Assembly: GCF_000021745.1 (NCBI RefSeq)
Contig: NC_011666.1
Coordinates: forward strand, 2,507,001 to 2,571,000
Direction of reading: 5' to 3'
DNA: 64,000 nucleotides
Origin: Methylocella silvestris BL2
Lineage (GTDB): Bacteria > Pseudomonadota > Alphaproteobacteria > Rhizobiales > Beijerinckiaceae
The position numbers and the translations under genes were made by a program. The stretch's first letter is position 1. Each line of letters starts with the position of its first letter. Shown piece after piece: positions 18,158 to 28,575 of the stretch. The notes below the pieces were generated by a model, which worked only from the letters and a program-made list of their open reading frames with translations, had not been told where the DNA came from and did not search any database.

Positions 18158-20134
18158 TCAGATCGTCAGTTGCTCGCCAAGTTCGACGACGCGGTCGGAG
18201 GGAATGGAAAAATAATCCGTCGGATTGGCCGATTGGCGAAACAGCGCGATGAACAGCTTGTCCTGCCACATCGGCATGCCGGAATTCTGCGCCGGCTTGA
18301 TCTTGCGCCGCCCGACGAAGAAGGAGGTGGTCATGATGTCGAATTTGAGCCCCGCCTTGCGCAGGCTCGCCATCGCCGCCGGGATGCGCGGGCTCTCCAT
18401 GAAGCCGAAATGAAGCACGATGCTGGTAAAGTCGTCGGACAGCTTGGTGATCTCGATGCGTTTTTCCGGAGGCACGCGGGGCGTCTCCTCGGTCTTCACC
18501 GACATGAGCAGTACCCGCTCATGCATCACCTTGTTATGTTTGAGGTTATGCATGAAGGCGGAGGGCGCGACCTCCGGCGAGGTGGTGAGAAAGACGGCCG
18601 TGCCCGCCACGCGGATCGGCTTCGACTTCTCGAGCATGCGGATGAGATCCCGCATCGAGATCGAATCGCGCCGTGTCTTTCGCGCGAGAAGGTCGGCGCC
18701 GCGGACCCAGGTCCACATCACGATCATCGCGCAGGCGCCAAGCAGCAGCGGCACCCAGCCGCCATCGACGACCTTCAGAAGATTGGCGCTGAGGAAGGCG
18801 AGATCGACGATGAGGAAGGCGGAGACGAACAGGACGCTGAGCCAGAGCGGCCAGCGCCAAAGCTTCCACACGACGACGAAAGCGAGCAGCGTCGTCACCA
18901 CCATGGTGCAGGTGACGGCGATGCCATAGGCCGAGGCGAGCGCGCTCGAACTCTTGAACATCAGCACGAGAATCAGCACGCCGATCAGCAGCAGCCGGTT
19001 GACGCGCGGCAGATAGATCTGGCCCTCCTGCGTCTCCGAGGTGTGCAAGATCAGCATGCGCGGCAAGAGGCCGAGCTGGATCGCCTGACGCGCCAGCGAA
19101 AAAGCGCCTGTGATCACCGCCTGGCTGGCGATGATGGTGGCCATCGTCGCCAGAAGAACCAGCGGCAGCAGCGCCCACGACGGCGCCATCAGAAAGAAGG
19201 GATTTTCAACCGCGGCGGGGTTGGACAGGACAAGGGCGCCCTGTCCGAGGTAGTTGAGGACGAGCGCCGGCAGCACGAACAACAGCCACGCGCCCTGGAT
19301 CGGCAGGCGCCCGAAATGCCCCATATCCGCGTAAAGCGCCTCGGCTCCCGTCACCGCGAGGAAGACCGAGCCGAGCACGACGAAGCCGAGCAGGCCGTGG
19401 CCGAACAGAAAAGCGAGGCCCCGGATCGGATCGAAGGCGAGGAGAATGCGCGGTGAATCATGGATGTGCATCGCGCCGAGCACGCCCATGGAAAGGAAAA
19501 AGACCGCCATGATCGGGCCGAAAAACGCCGCGACGCGCGCGGTGCCATGGCTCTGGACCCAGAAAATCGAGATAAGGAGAACGATTGTCGCCGGCAGCAC
19601 GTAGGGCGAGAAATGCGGCGTCACCAGTTCTAGGCCTTCGAGGGCGGACAGAACCGAGATCGCCGGCGTGATGATGGCGTCGCCCGAAAACAGCGCGGCG
19701 CCGGCGACGCCGAGAAAAAACACCGGGGCGGTGCGATGGCCGAGCGCGCGCTGCGCCAGCGCCATCAGCGAGAGGGTGCCGCCCTCTCCCTTATTGTCGG
19801 CGCGCATCAGAAACAGCACATATTTGGCGGTCACCGTGAAGAATAGCGCCCAGATCAACAGCGACACGGTGCCGATCACGCCGGTGTCGGTGACTTCGCC
19901 TTTCATGTGATGCAGCGATTCGCGCAGCGCGTAGAGGGGGCTCGTGCCGATGTCGCCAAAAACGACGCCGAGAGAGCCCAGCGCCAGACCCGCGACCGCC
20001 GTCTTGTGCTGAGCCGGCGGATGGCCGGCAGGCGGGTGGCCGGCATGATGCCCGGGCGACGTCTGGCCGGCGGGAGGCGGGCTCGCCCCGGGCTTGCCGG
20101 ACGCCGGCGTTTCATGCGCAATCTGCTGCGCCAT
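18158..20134 (-). CDS. kup: Kup-type low-affinity potassium uptake protein
   Basis: A 658-residue K+ transporter of the KUP/HAK/KT family: about 12 transmembrane segments in residues about 50-465 and a cytoplasmic C-terminal domain. Family marks are LGSLGVVFGDIGTSPLYA, DNKGEGGTLSLMALA and FFSGDAIITPAISVLSALEG. The ATG at 20134 has AAGGA 8 bases upstream. The first about 45 residues form an unusual Pro/Gly/His-rich leader with GHHAGHPPAGHPPAQH. It is not part of the conserved transporter. Confidence 0.95.
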   Translation of the reverse strand: MAQQIAHETPASGKPGASPPPAGQTSPGHHAGHPPAGHPPAQHKTAVAGLALGSLGVVFGDIGTSPLYALRESLHHMKGEVTDTGVIGTVSLLIWALFFTVTAKYVLFLMRADNKGEGGTLSLMALAQRALGHRTAPVFFLGVAGAALFSGDAIITPAISVLSALEGLELVTPHFSPYVLPATIVLLISIFWVQSHGTARVAAFFGPIMAVFFLSMGVLGAMHIHDSPRILLAFDPIRGLAFLFGHGLLGFVVLGSVFLAVTGAEALYADMGHFGRLPIQGAWLLFVLPALVLNYLGQGALVLSNPAAVENPFFLMAPSWALLPLVLLATMATIIASQAVITGAFSLARQAIQLGLLPRMLILHTSETQEGQIYLPRVNRLLLIGVLILVLMFKSSSALASAYGIAVTCTMVVTTLLAFVVVWKLWRWPLWLSVLFVSAFLIVDLAFLSANLLKVVDGGWVPLLLGACAMIVMWTWVRGADLLARKTRRDSISMRDLIRMLEKSKPIRVAGTAVFLTTSPEVAPSAFMHNLKHNKVMHERVLLMSVKTEETPRVPPEKRIEITKLSDDFTSIVLHFGFMESPRIPAAMASLRKAGLKFDIMTTSFFVGRRKIKPAQNSGMPMWQDKLFIALFRQSANPTDYFSIPSDRVVELGEQLTI

Positions 20135-20412
20135 ACTCGATGTCCTTCAGCAGACGTCATGATGCGCTGCGGCGCGAGCAGGCCGACTGCCCGCACGGGC
20201 TGAAACTAGCTTTAATCAAGATGCGTTCATAGCGGGCCGTGGCCGATAAGCCTTGGCCGTGTCAACGCCGCCACAGGACGCCGGTTGCAGGTTTTTTTGC
20301 GCCGCCGCATGGCCCGACCGCGTTGCAAGCCGCGCGCCATGCGGTTTGGCCCAACCCCTGATGAGCGCGTCGCCCCTTGCCGATCGGCCGTCGAAGCGCC
20401 ATCAAAGCTGCA

Positions 20413-22909
20413 ATGCCTGAGCCCTCCCCCTCGCCGCCCGTTTTTTCCTCCCCTTTGCCCATCGACGCCGTCCTCGGCGACGTCATGGCGCATTTCGCGG
20501 CGGCGCGGCGGGCCGTGCTGGTCGCTCCGCCTGGAGCCGGCAAAACCACCCGCCTGCCCCTCGTGCTGATCGAACAGGACTGGGCGCGCGGCCAGAAAAT
20601 CATCATGCTGGAGCCGCGCCGCATCGCCGCCCGCGCAGCGGCCGACCGCATGGCGAAAACGCTCGGCGAAAAAGTCGGAGAGACGATTGGGCTGCGCGTC
20701 CGGGCGCAGACCGAAGTCTCGCGGCAGACACGGCTCGAAGTGGTCACCGAGGGCGTTTTTACCCGTATGATCCTCGTCGATCCGGCCCTCACGGGCGTCG
20801 CCATGGTCATTTTCGACGAATTCCATGAGCGCTCGCTCGACGCCGACCTTTCGCTGGCGCTCGTTCTCGACGCCGCCGCCGCCCTCCGCGAGGATCTGCG
20901 TCTCCTCATCATGTCGGCGACGCTCGATGGCGCGCGGGTCGCCTCGCTTCTTGACGACGCCGCCGTGATTGTCAGCGAGGGACGCGCTTTTCCGGTTGAG
21001 ACGCGCTATCTCGGCCGCAAGCCGGGTGAGCGAATCGAGGCCGCCGTCGCCGCCGCCGCGCTTCGCGCGCTCGCGGAACAGAGCGGCTCGATCCTCATTT
21101 TCTTGCCCGGCCAGGGCGAGATTCTACGCACGGCGGCGATGCTTGCCGAGAAGATCCGCGATCCGGCGGTGACGATCGCGCCGCTCTACGCCGCGCTGGA
21201 CCGCGCGACGCAGGACCGCGCCATCGAGAAGATCATGCCGCCGCAACGAAAAATCGTGCTGGCGACGTCGATCGCGGAAACCTCGCTGACGATCGAGGGC
21301 GTGCGGATCGTGATCGACTGCGGGCTGACGCGCGCGCCCCGATTTGAGCCCGATCGCGGCCTCACCTCGCTCGAAACCGTGCGCGTCTCGCGCGCCGCGG
21401 CCGACCAGCGCCGCGGACGCGCCGGCCGCACGGAGCCGGGCGTCTGCTACCGTCTGTGGGAAGCGGCCGCGACCGGTTCGCTCACGCCCTTCGCGCCGCC
21501 CGAAATCACGGCGGCCGACCTGTCCGGCCTTGTTCTCGATCTCGCCGCCTGGGGCGCGCGCGATCCCTTGAGCCTCAAATGGCTCGATCCGCCGCCGCTC
21601 CCAGCCCTGAAGGAGGCGAGAGCCCTGCTTGGCGAAATCGGCGCGCTTCAACCGGACGGCGCGCTGACCGATCTTGGCCGCAAAATCCAGACTTTCGCGC
21701 TGCCGCCGCGATTGGCGCGCATGATCATCCTCGCCGCGGCGCAAGGTTTCGGCGCCCTCGCCGCCGAAGTCGCGACGCTGCTCGTCGAGCGCGGGCTTGG
21801 CGGCGAATCGCCGGAACTCGCGCAAAAACTCGATCGCTTTCGCCGCGACCGCTCGCCACGCGCCGAGGCCGCGCGAAAGCTCGCGCAGGGTTTTGCGCGC
21901 AAGGCGGCGGCCCGCTGGGAAATTCTGGACGCTTCGCAATGCGGCGCCTGCCTCGCCCTCGCCTTTCCCGACCGGATCGCCAAGCGCCGCGGCGCCTTGG
22001 GCGAGTTTCTGATGGCGAACGGGCGCGCCGCCGCGCTGGAGCCGCATGACGCGCTGGCGCGCGAAAATCTCCTCGCTATCGGAGAGATCGCCGGCCGGGC
22101 CGGCGCCGCCCGCATCCTCGCCGCCGCCGCTCTCAGCGAATCAGAGCTTGAAGAGGCGGCCGGCGCCGACATCATAATGCAGGAAGAGGTGAGCTTCGAT
22201 CCGGGCAGCCTGTCGCTGCGGGCGCGGCGACGGCGACGGCTTGGCGCTCTCATTCTCAGCGAGCAGAACCTGCCGGCGCCCCCCGGGCCGGACTCAGCCC
22301 CGCGCACTCGCCGAGGGAATTGCGGCCTCCGGGGGGCTTCCGAAGCTCCCGTTTACCAAAGCGCAAACGCAATGGCGCGACCGGGTCGCCTTCCTGCGCC
22401 GCGCCGAGCCGGAGGAATCCTGGCCGGATCTCTCGGACGCGGCGCTGGCGCAAACCGCGGCGGACTGGCTGGCCCCTTTCATCGAGGGCCGAACGAGCCT
22501 CGCCGCGATCACTTCGGACGATCTTGAACAGGCCCTTGGCGCCTTGCTGGCGTGGGATATGCGCCGCCGTCTCGACGCGGAGGCGCCGACGCATTTCGAG
22601 ACGCCGGCCGGATCGCGCATCCCGCTCGACTATTCATCGGAAGGGCCGCCGACGCTTTCGGTGCGAGTGCAGGAGCTTTATGGGCTGTCGCGCCATCCGG
22701 CGCTGGCGCGCGGCAAAATTCCGCTGACGCTCGAACTGCTGTCGCCGGCCTCGCGGCCGATCCAGGTCACCGCCGATCTGCCGGGATTCTGGGGCGGCTC
22801 ATGGGCGGCGGTTCGCACGGAGATGAAGGGCCGCTATCCGCGCCATCTCTGGCCGGACGACCCGGCGCGCGCGGAGCCGACCACGCGCGCCAAGGCGAGA
22901 ACGAAATAA
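20413..22909 (+). pseudogene. hrpB: ATP-dependent RNA helicase HrpB, interrupted by a frameshift
   Basis: A DExH helicase of the HrpB family split over two frames. The first frame (from the ATG at 20413) has the P-loop VAPPGAGKTTRLPL, DEFHERSLDADL, SATLDG and QRRGRAGRTEPGVCYRLW, up to RRRRRLGALILSEQNLPAP near 22275. The conserved C-terminal HrpB domain (LPFTKAQTQWRDRVAFLRR to the end at 22909) continues in the +1 frame. The switch falls at a run of six C (22279-22284); with five C one uninterrupted reading frame of about 830 codons, the usual HrpB length, results. This may be a sequencing or assembly error in the homopolymer or a real mutation. The ORF continuing in the first frame to 22527 is not meaningful protein after the run. 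Confidence 0.85.
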
Positions 22910-22917
22910 AGCCGGGA

Positions 22918-24237
22918 CTAGACTTTGGCCCGGGCGCCGCGTCCGACGTCGGAATAGCGGAACTGCTTGCGCTCCATTTCGGCCGGATCATAGATATTGC
23001 GCAAATCGATCATGATCGGCGCCGTCAAGAGCGACTTCACCCGCTCGAGGTCGAGAGCGCGGAACTCGTCCCATTCGGTGATGATGACAAGCGCGTCGGC
23101 GGCGTCGCAGCAGGAATAGGGATCGTAAAAATAGGTCAGATCCTCGAGCACGAGGCGCGCCTGATCCATGCCTTCCGGGTCGAACACATTGACCTTGGCG
23201 CCGCCGTCCTGAAGGGCGGTGATGATCGAAATCGCCGGCGAATCACGCATGTCGTCGGTGTTCGGCTTGAACGTCAGGCCGAGCACCGCGATGGTCTTGC
23301 CGCGCACCGAGCCGCCGAGCGCGGCGAAGACTTTGCGGGCCATGGCGCGCTTGCGCTGGTCGTTGACCGCGGCGACCATCTCGACGATGCGGATCGGCGA
23401 ATCATAATCCTGCGCCGTCTTGATCAGCGCCTGCGTGTCCTTGGGAAAGCAGGATCCGCCATAGCCCGGCCCGGCATGCAGGAATTTCGAGCCGATGCGG
23501 TTGTCGAGGCCGATGCCGCGGGCGACATCCTGCACATCGGCGCCGACCCGCTCGCAGAGATCGGCGATCTCATTGATGAAGGTGATCTTGGTCGCGAGAA
23601 ACGCGTTCGCGGCGTATTTTGTCAGTTCCGACGTGCGGCGGCTCGTGAAGACGAAAGGCGCGCGGTTGAGGTAAAGCGGGCGATAGACTTCCGTCATCAC
23701 CTCTTTGGCCCGCTCATTCTCGACGCCGAGAACGATGCGGTCGGGCCGCTTGAAATCGTCGATCGCCGCACCTTCGCGCAGGAATTCGGGGTTCGAGACC
23801 ACGGCGAATTCAGCGTCGGGCCGCGCTTCGCGGATGATGCGCTCGACTTCGTCGCCGGTTCCGACCGGCACCGTCGATTTCGTGACCACCACCGTGAAGC
23901 CGTCGAGGCCCGCCGCAATATCGCGCGCGGCCTGATAGACATAGGAGAGATCCGCGTGGCCGTCGCCGCGCCGTGAAGGGGTGCCGACCGCAATGAAGAC
24001 GGCGTCCGCCTTGCCGACGGTGCCGATGAGATCGGTCGTAAAGGAGAGGCGCTTGTGGCGGACATTGTTGCCGACCAGTTCTGCAAGACCCGGCTCATAG
24101 ATCGGCATCTTGCCGGCCTTGAGGGAATCGATTTTCCGCACGTCGGAATCGATGCAGGTGACGTTATGCCCGAAATCGGCGAGGCAGGCTCCAGAAACCA
24201 GTCCAACATAGCCTGAGCCAACCATTGCGATATGCAT
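22918..24237 (-). CDS. ugd: UDP-glucose 6-dehydrogenase
   Basis: A 439-residue NAD-dependent enzyme that oxidises UDP-glucose to UDP-glucuronate for exopolysaccharide or LPS. The Rossmann motif is GSGYVGLVSGACLADFGH near the N-terminus. The catalytic Cys is in GPGYGGSCFPKDT, and KSTVPVGTG, NPEFLREGAAIDDF and GLTFKPNTDDMRDSP are family signatures. The ATG at 24237 has GGAGG 7 bases upstream. It is convergent with hrpB (8 bases apart) and stands alone. Confidence 0.96.
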   Translation of the reverse strand: MHIAMVGSGYVGLVSGACLADFGHNVTCIDSDVRKIDSLKAGKMPIYEPGLAELVGNNVRHKRLSFTTDLIGTVGKADAVFIAVGTPSRRGDGHADLSYVYQAARDIAAGLDGFTVVVTKSTVPVGTGDEVERIIREARPDAEFAVVSNPEFLREGAAIDDFKRPDRIVLGVENERAKEVMTEVYRPLYLNRAPFVFTSRRTSELTKYAANAFLATKITFINEIADLCERVGADVQDVARGIGLDNRIGSKFLHAGPGYGGSCFPKDTQALIKTAQDYDSPIRIVEMVAAVNDQRKRAMARKVFAALGGSVRGKTIAVLGLTFKPNTDDMRDSPAISIITALQDGGAKVNVFDPEGMDQARLVLEDLTYFYDPYSCCDAADALVIITEWDEFRALDLERVKSLLTAPIMIDLRNIYDPAEMERKQFRYSDVGRGARAKV

Positions 24238-25104
24238 ATTCCGCCTCCAGAAAGGATGAGCCGCCTGAAACCCTTGCAGGAGCTATACCACTTCGCAAAG
24301 ACATGTTGAAGCAACCCCCGTGCGAAGGCGGAGTGTAGCGAAAGTGTCATTTTGACGCCGGCTGCTCTCGGTCAGCGCCGATCTCGCCTAGTTTTGCGGA
24401 AATTGCCGCGACATCATGCCACCGGATTGTTCAAATCATGCGCAGCGCGTCGAGATCGGCTCAAAAAAGCGCTGATACTTTCAAAATCGCGGGGGGTTAA
24501 TCCCTGCCGCATGGTCGGCCCGGCGCGCGCCGCCAATCTCATAAGCGCGAAACAAAAACAGGCCCGCAAGCGTATGATGTTCATGGAATGAAACAGCGGA
24601 TGCGTCGTCTAAGACCAGCGCGTGTGAAATCACACATGCGGCGGCCGAGCCGCCTGCTAGAACTTGGTGCTTTTGAATGAAATCTCAAACGGTATTTTGA
24701 TCAAGAAGTTAGAGTCTTAAAGTATCTGCAGCTGCAGGGTGGCGCGGGGCGACGCCGTCGTCGAAAGCGAAGTTTATGAGATTGAAGACTGCGATGCGGC
24801 AGAACTCTCGCCAGACGCCAGATACGGCGCGCGGCTCCGCGTCGGGTCGTCCGGGCGGGATGAATAATTTCGGGCCGACGCCCGGCGCAAGCTTGGGCTG
24901 GGAGTTGATCAAACCCGTCGCCCTCTCCATATGCGGACAGATGTACGCTTTCGATTTGGCCTTGGCGCGGTGTGCCGTAAAATTTCGCTTCGCGCGCGCC
25001 TCGAGGAAAGAAAGCGCCCCGACGCCGCGGAGCGCCCCAACGATGATGGCGGCCGACTCGTGGCTGCGGCCGCCGCCTTTGCCGCGCTGGAGCGCTGAAA
25101 GCCC
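24238..25104. other. Long intergenic region between ugd and the sensor kinase
   Basis: About 870 bases with no supported gene. It is divergent, so it should hold the promoters of ugd and of the sensor kinase. It is AT-richer near 24650-24725, with TTGATC (24697-24702) and TAAAGT (24718-24723) as a weak possible promoter pair. A 6-bp dyad lies at 24622-24635 and a CTGCAGCTGCAG palindrome at 24726-24737. Plus-strand reading frames here (for example 24776-25108) have no recognisable domain and Arg-rich composition. Confidence 0.5.
24622..24635. repeat. Inverted repeat GTGTGA-AA-TCACAC, possible operator
   Basis: Perfect 6-bp arms around a 2-base centre. The arms resemble CRP half-sites, but the spacer is 2 rather than 6, so it is not a canonical CRP site. 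It lies about 470 bases upstream of the sensor kinase and 385 bases upstream of ugd. Confidence 0.4.
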
Positions 25105-26721
25105 ATGAGCGAGCTCGCCATTCCTCCAAACGTAGGCCATGAGTCGCTCGCCGCAGAGCCGGCGGCGCGGACGGCGCGCGCGGGCCGGCGGCGCAAGCTG
25201 CGCTTTGGCCTCTCGATGCGCGTGCTGGTGCTGAATACGGCGTTCGTCATGATCGCCGCGACGATGATTTACGTGCCGGCCATCTCGATCTACCGCTCCT
25301 ACTGGCTGCACAACCGGCTCAGCGCCGCCTACACGGCCGCGCTCGTGCTTGAAGCGGCGCCGAGCGCAATGACGCCGCCCGAGCTGTCGCGCCAGCTGCT
25401 CGATAGCGTCGGCGCGCGGGTTATCGTCCTCAATATGAAGGGCACCAAGCGGATCCTCGCTTCCTCCGACCTGCCGCCCGCCGTCGACGCTGTCTATGAT
25501 CTGCGCACCCAGTCGCTCGGGGACGTCCCGCTCGAGGCCATCGAGACGCTGTTCGCGCCGAGCGGGCGCGTCATCACCGTTCTGGGGGCGGCTCCGATGG
25601 GAGGCGACGCCGTCGCGATCACCATGGATGAAGCGCCGCTCAAGCGCGGCATGGAGGCCTATTCGCGGCGACTTCTCATCATGACGCTCGTGATGTCCGC
25701 GATCGTCGCGATCCTGGCGACGATCGCCATCAATATCATGGTGCTGCGGCCGGTCCGAAGGCTGACCGACAATATTACCGAATTCGGCGCGGACCCTGAG
25801 AATGCGGCGCGGATCATCGAGCCCTCCGGCAGCGAACACGAGATTGGCCAGGCGGAGGCGGCGCTCGCCGTCATGCAGGAATCGCTCGTGCGCGAGCTGA
25901 ACCAGAAAAAGCATCTCGCTGCGCTCGGCCTCGCGGTGGCGAAGATCAACCATGACATGCGCAACATGCTGTCTTCGGCGCAGCTTCTGTCGGATCGTCT
26001 CGCCAATGTCACCGATCCGCTGGCCCAGCGCATCGCCCCGAAACTCGTTGCGACGCTCGATCGGGCGATCCGCTTTTGCCAGGCGACGATGACCTATGGC
26101 CGGGCCGTGGATGAGCCGCCGAAGCCGCGCCGCTTTCTGCTGCGCCCGCTTGTCGAGGAAGCGATCGAAAGCGTCGGGCCGCTGGCGGCCGGGCATATCG
26201 AATTTGTCAATGACGCGCCGGAACGCCTCGAGGTCTGCGCCGACCCGGAGCAGATGTTCCGCGTCCTCGTCAATCTTCTGCGCAACGGCGTCGAGGCCTT
26301 GCAGAGCGCCGGATCGGCTCCCGGCTGGCCGGCGGAGATACGCATTGCGGCGCGCGAGCGGCTCGGGCCTTACGATGGGCGTCCCGCCGGCGGCCCGGCG
26401 GCAAAGGGCGCGACGGGCGCGCCTGCCGGACGCGCCGAAACAATCATCGAGGTTTCGGATTCCGGCCCCGGCGTCCCGGATTCGGCCCGCGCAAAACTGT
26501 TCGCCGCCTTTTTCACGGCCGATCGCGCCGGCGGCACGGGCCTTGGGCTCGTCATCGCATCCGATCTCGTGCGCGCCCATGGCGGGTCCCTGACGCTTGC
26601 TCCGCCCGCGACGGCGAGCGCAGCCGAGCCCCCGGGCGCGAAATTCATCATCACCCTGCCGCTTCATCCCGCAGCCTCCGAGGCGACGGCGTCTTCGCGT
26701 TTTGAAAACGCGCCGCTCTGA
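25105..26721 (+). CDS. Membrane sensor histidine kinase
   Basis: A 538-residue sensor kinase. Transmembrane helices at residues about 38-60 and 189-212 bracket a periplasmic sensor of about 130 residues. A HAMP linker follows, then the dimerisation helix with the phosphoacceptor His283 in NHDMRNMLSSAQLL, an N-box (VLVNLLRNGVEAL), an Asp-containing G1 box (IIEVSDSGPGVPD) and a G2 box (GGTGLGLVIASDL). No response regulator gene is adjacent, so it is an orphan kinase here. The next gene, 163 bases downstream, is the cyclic-nucleotide-binding flavoprotein. The signal is unknown. Confidence 0.88.
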   Translation: MSELAIPPNVGHESLAAEPAARTARAGRRRKLRFGLSMRVLVLNTAFVMIAATMIYVPAISIYRSYWLHNRLSAAYTAALVLEAAPSAMTPPELSRQLLDSVGARVIVLNMKGTKRILASSDLPPAVDAVYDLRTQSLGDVPLEAIETLFAPSGRVITVLGAAPMGGDAVAITMDEAPLKRGMEAYSRRLLIMTLVMSAIVAILATIAINIMVLRPVRRLTDNITEFGADPENAARIIEPSGSEHEIGQAEAALAVMQESLVRELNQKKHLAALGLAVAKINHDMRNMLSSAQLLSDRLANVTDPLAQRIAPKLVATLDRAIRFCQATMTYGRAVDEPPKPRRFLLRPLVEEAIESVGPLAAGHIEFVNDAPERLEVCADPEQMFRVLVNLLRNGVEALQSAGSAPGWPAEIRIAARERLGPYDGRPAGGPAAKGATGAPAGRAETIIEVSDSGPGVPDSARAKLFAAFFTADRAGGTGLGLVIASDLVRAHGGSLTLAPPATASAAEPPGAKFIITLPLHPAASEATASSRFENAPL

Positions 26722-26884
26722 CCGTTGCGATCTGGCGCGTTTGGGCCAGGCGGATTTTAGCCTTGCCATCCGGCCGCGGTTCGCCGAAAATTCCGCTTCG
26801 CCGCCACTTTGATAAGGATCGCCCCGCCGCCACGCCGCGCGCGCTGTCCGCAGACCCAAATTTGCCCGCAACGGAGACGCGCGA

Positions 26885-28570
26885 TTGACCTTAACGCTCG
26901 AAACGCCGCAGCTTACGACTGGCTCCGCGCTCGATCCGGCCGACCCCTATGAGCGCCGGGCGCAAACGTTTCCGCAGCTGACGCATGAGCAGGTCGCGCG
27001 CCTCGCCATGTTCGGCAAGCAGGAGTTGCTGCCGTCCGGCGTAATTCTGTTCGATCGCGGCCAGCGCAACAGCGATTTCTTCATCGTCCTCGACGGCGCG
27101 ATCGAAATCTTCGATCATGGCGAGGATTGCCAGCCGGACGTCTTTATCGTCCTCACCGCGCGGCAGTTCACCGGCGAGCTCAATCTGTTCAACGAGCGCG
27201 AATCGCTCGTCAGCGGGCGGACGCGCGGGGAAACGCGCCTCATCCGGGTCAAACGCGCCGATTTTCGCCGCATGGCCTCAATCGAGACCGATTGCGCCGA
27301 AATCATCATGCGGGCGTTCATTCTGCGCCGGGTCGGCCTCATCCGTCACGCGCGCGGCGCCGTCTTTCTGGTGGGTCCGGCGCACTCCGGCGACACCATC
27401 CGGCTGCAGCGCTTTCTGACCCGCAACGCCTATCCGCACCGGCTGCTCGACACCGAAACCGACCCCGACGCCGACGGCTTCATCGACTGCTTCGAGATCA
27501 AGGCCGATCAGCTGCCCGTCGTGATCGATTCCCGGCAGGAGGTGCTGCGCAACCCCTCGACAGCCGCGCTCGCCGACGCGCTCGGCCTCACCGAGACGAT
27601 CGATCCGGCCCATGTCTATGACGTCGTCGTCGTCGGCGGCGGTCCGGGCGGCCTCGCCGCCGCCGTTTACGCCGCCTCGGAAGGGCTCGACACGCTGGTG
27701 ATCGAAGGCGAGGCGCCCGGCGGGCAGGCGGGCACGAGCTCGAAGATCGAGAATTACCTCGGCTTCCCGACCGGCATCTCGGGACAGGCGCTTTCGGGCC
27801 GCGCGCAGGTGCAGGCGCAGAAATTCGGCGCCAAGCTGGCGATCTCGCGCGATGTGGCGGGGATCGATTGCTGCGGATCGCCGCTGGTGCTGCAGCTCGA
27901 AGACGGCGGCGAGGTTCGCGCGGAGACGCTCGTCATCGCCTCCGGCGCCCGCTACCGCAAGCTCGACCTGCCCGATTACGAACGGTTCGAAGGCCAGGGC
28001 ATTCATTACGCCGCGACCGCCATGGAAGCCGCGCTCTGCGGCGACGAGGACGTCATCGTCGTCGGCGGCGGCAATTCGGCCGGCCAGGCCGCGCTGTTTC
28101 TGTCGCGCAAGACGCGGCATGTGCATATCGTCGTGCGCGCTCCCGATCTATCCGCGACCATGTCCTATTATCTGATCGAGCGGATTTTGGGCTCCCCATC
28201 GATCACGCTTCATGCGCGGACCGAAATTACCGGCCTCCATGGCGGCGACCGGCTGAGCGGGGTGACGCTGACCGACAGAGCAACGGACGAAAGCCAGCTG
28301 TTGCAGGTTTGTAACATGTTCGTCATGATCGGCGCGACGCCGAACACGGGCTGGCTTGCGGGCTGCCTGACGCTGGACGAAAAAGGTTTCGTCGCGACAG
28401 GGGCGGCGGTTGGGGGCTCGGCGGCCTCTCCCTACGCGACCTCGCTGCCCGGCATTTTTGCTGTCGGCGACGTCCGCGCCGGCTCGACCAAGCGGGTCGC
28501 CTCGGCGGTGGGCGAAGGCTCGGTTGTGGTGTCCGACATCCATCGCTTCCTCGAAGCGAAGCGAGGCTGA
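26885..28570 (+). CDS. Cyclic-nucleotide-binding domain fused to thioredoxin-reductase-like flavoprotein
   Basis: 561 residues from a TTG start with GGAG 8 bases upstream. Residues about 25-150 form a CRP-like cyclic-nucleotide-binding domain. About 155-230 is a small redox-like Rossmann/thioredoxin-type segment (FLVGPAHSGDTIRLQRFL). About 243-560 is an FAD/NAD(P) reductase with VVGGGPGGLAAAVYAAS, the NADPH-site VVGGGNSAGQAALFLS and the FAD-site GIFAVGDVRAGSTKRVASAV. Where thioredoxin reductases have the redox CxxC, this protein reads IHYAATAMEAA, so it cannot reduce thioredoxin in the normal way. Ligand and electron acceptor are unknown. It is 5 bases upstream of a KefB-like antiporter and probably cotranscribed. 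Confidence 0.88.
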   Translation: MTLTLETPQLTTGSALDPADPYERRAQTFPQLTHEQVARLAMFGKQELLPSGVILFDRGQRNSDFFIVLDGAIEIFDHGEDCQPDVFIVLTARQFTGELNLFNERESLVSGRTRGETRLIRVKRADFRRMASIETDCAEIIMRAFILRRVGLIRHARGAVFLVGPAHSGDTIRLQRFLTRNAYPHRLLDTETDPDADGFIDCFEIKADQLPVVIDSRQEVLRNPSTAALADALGLTETIDPAHVYDVVVVGGGPGGLAAAVYAASEGLDTLVIEGEAPGGQAGTSSKIENYLGFPTGISGQALSGRAQVQAQKFGAKLAISRDVAGIDCCGSPLVLQLEDGGEVRAETLVIASGARYRKLDLPDYERFEGQGIHYAATAMEAALCGDEDVIVVGGGNSAGQAALFLSRKTRHVHIVVRAPDLSATMSYYLIERILGSPSITLHARTEITGLHGGDRLSGVTLTDRATDESQLLQVCNMFVMIGATPNTGWLAGCLTLDEKGFVATGAAVGGSAASPYATSLPGIFAVGDVRAGSTKRVASAVGEGSVVVSDIHRFLEAKRG

Positions 28571-28575
28571 TCGCC

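Noticed and set aside
24709-26871. Minus-strand open frame of 720 codons
   Set aside because: It is antisense to the sensor histidine kinase, with no domain and Arg-rich composition.
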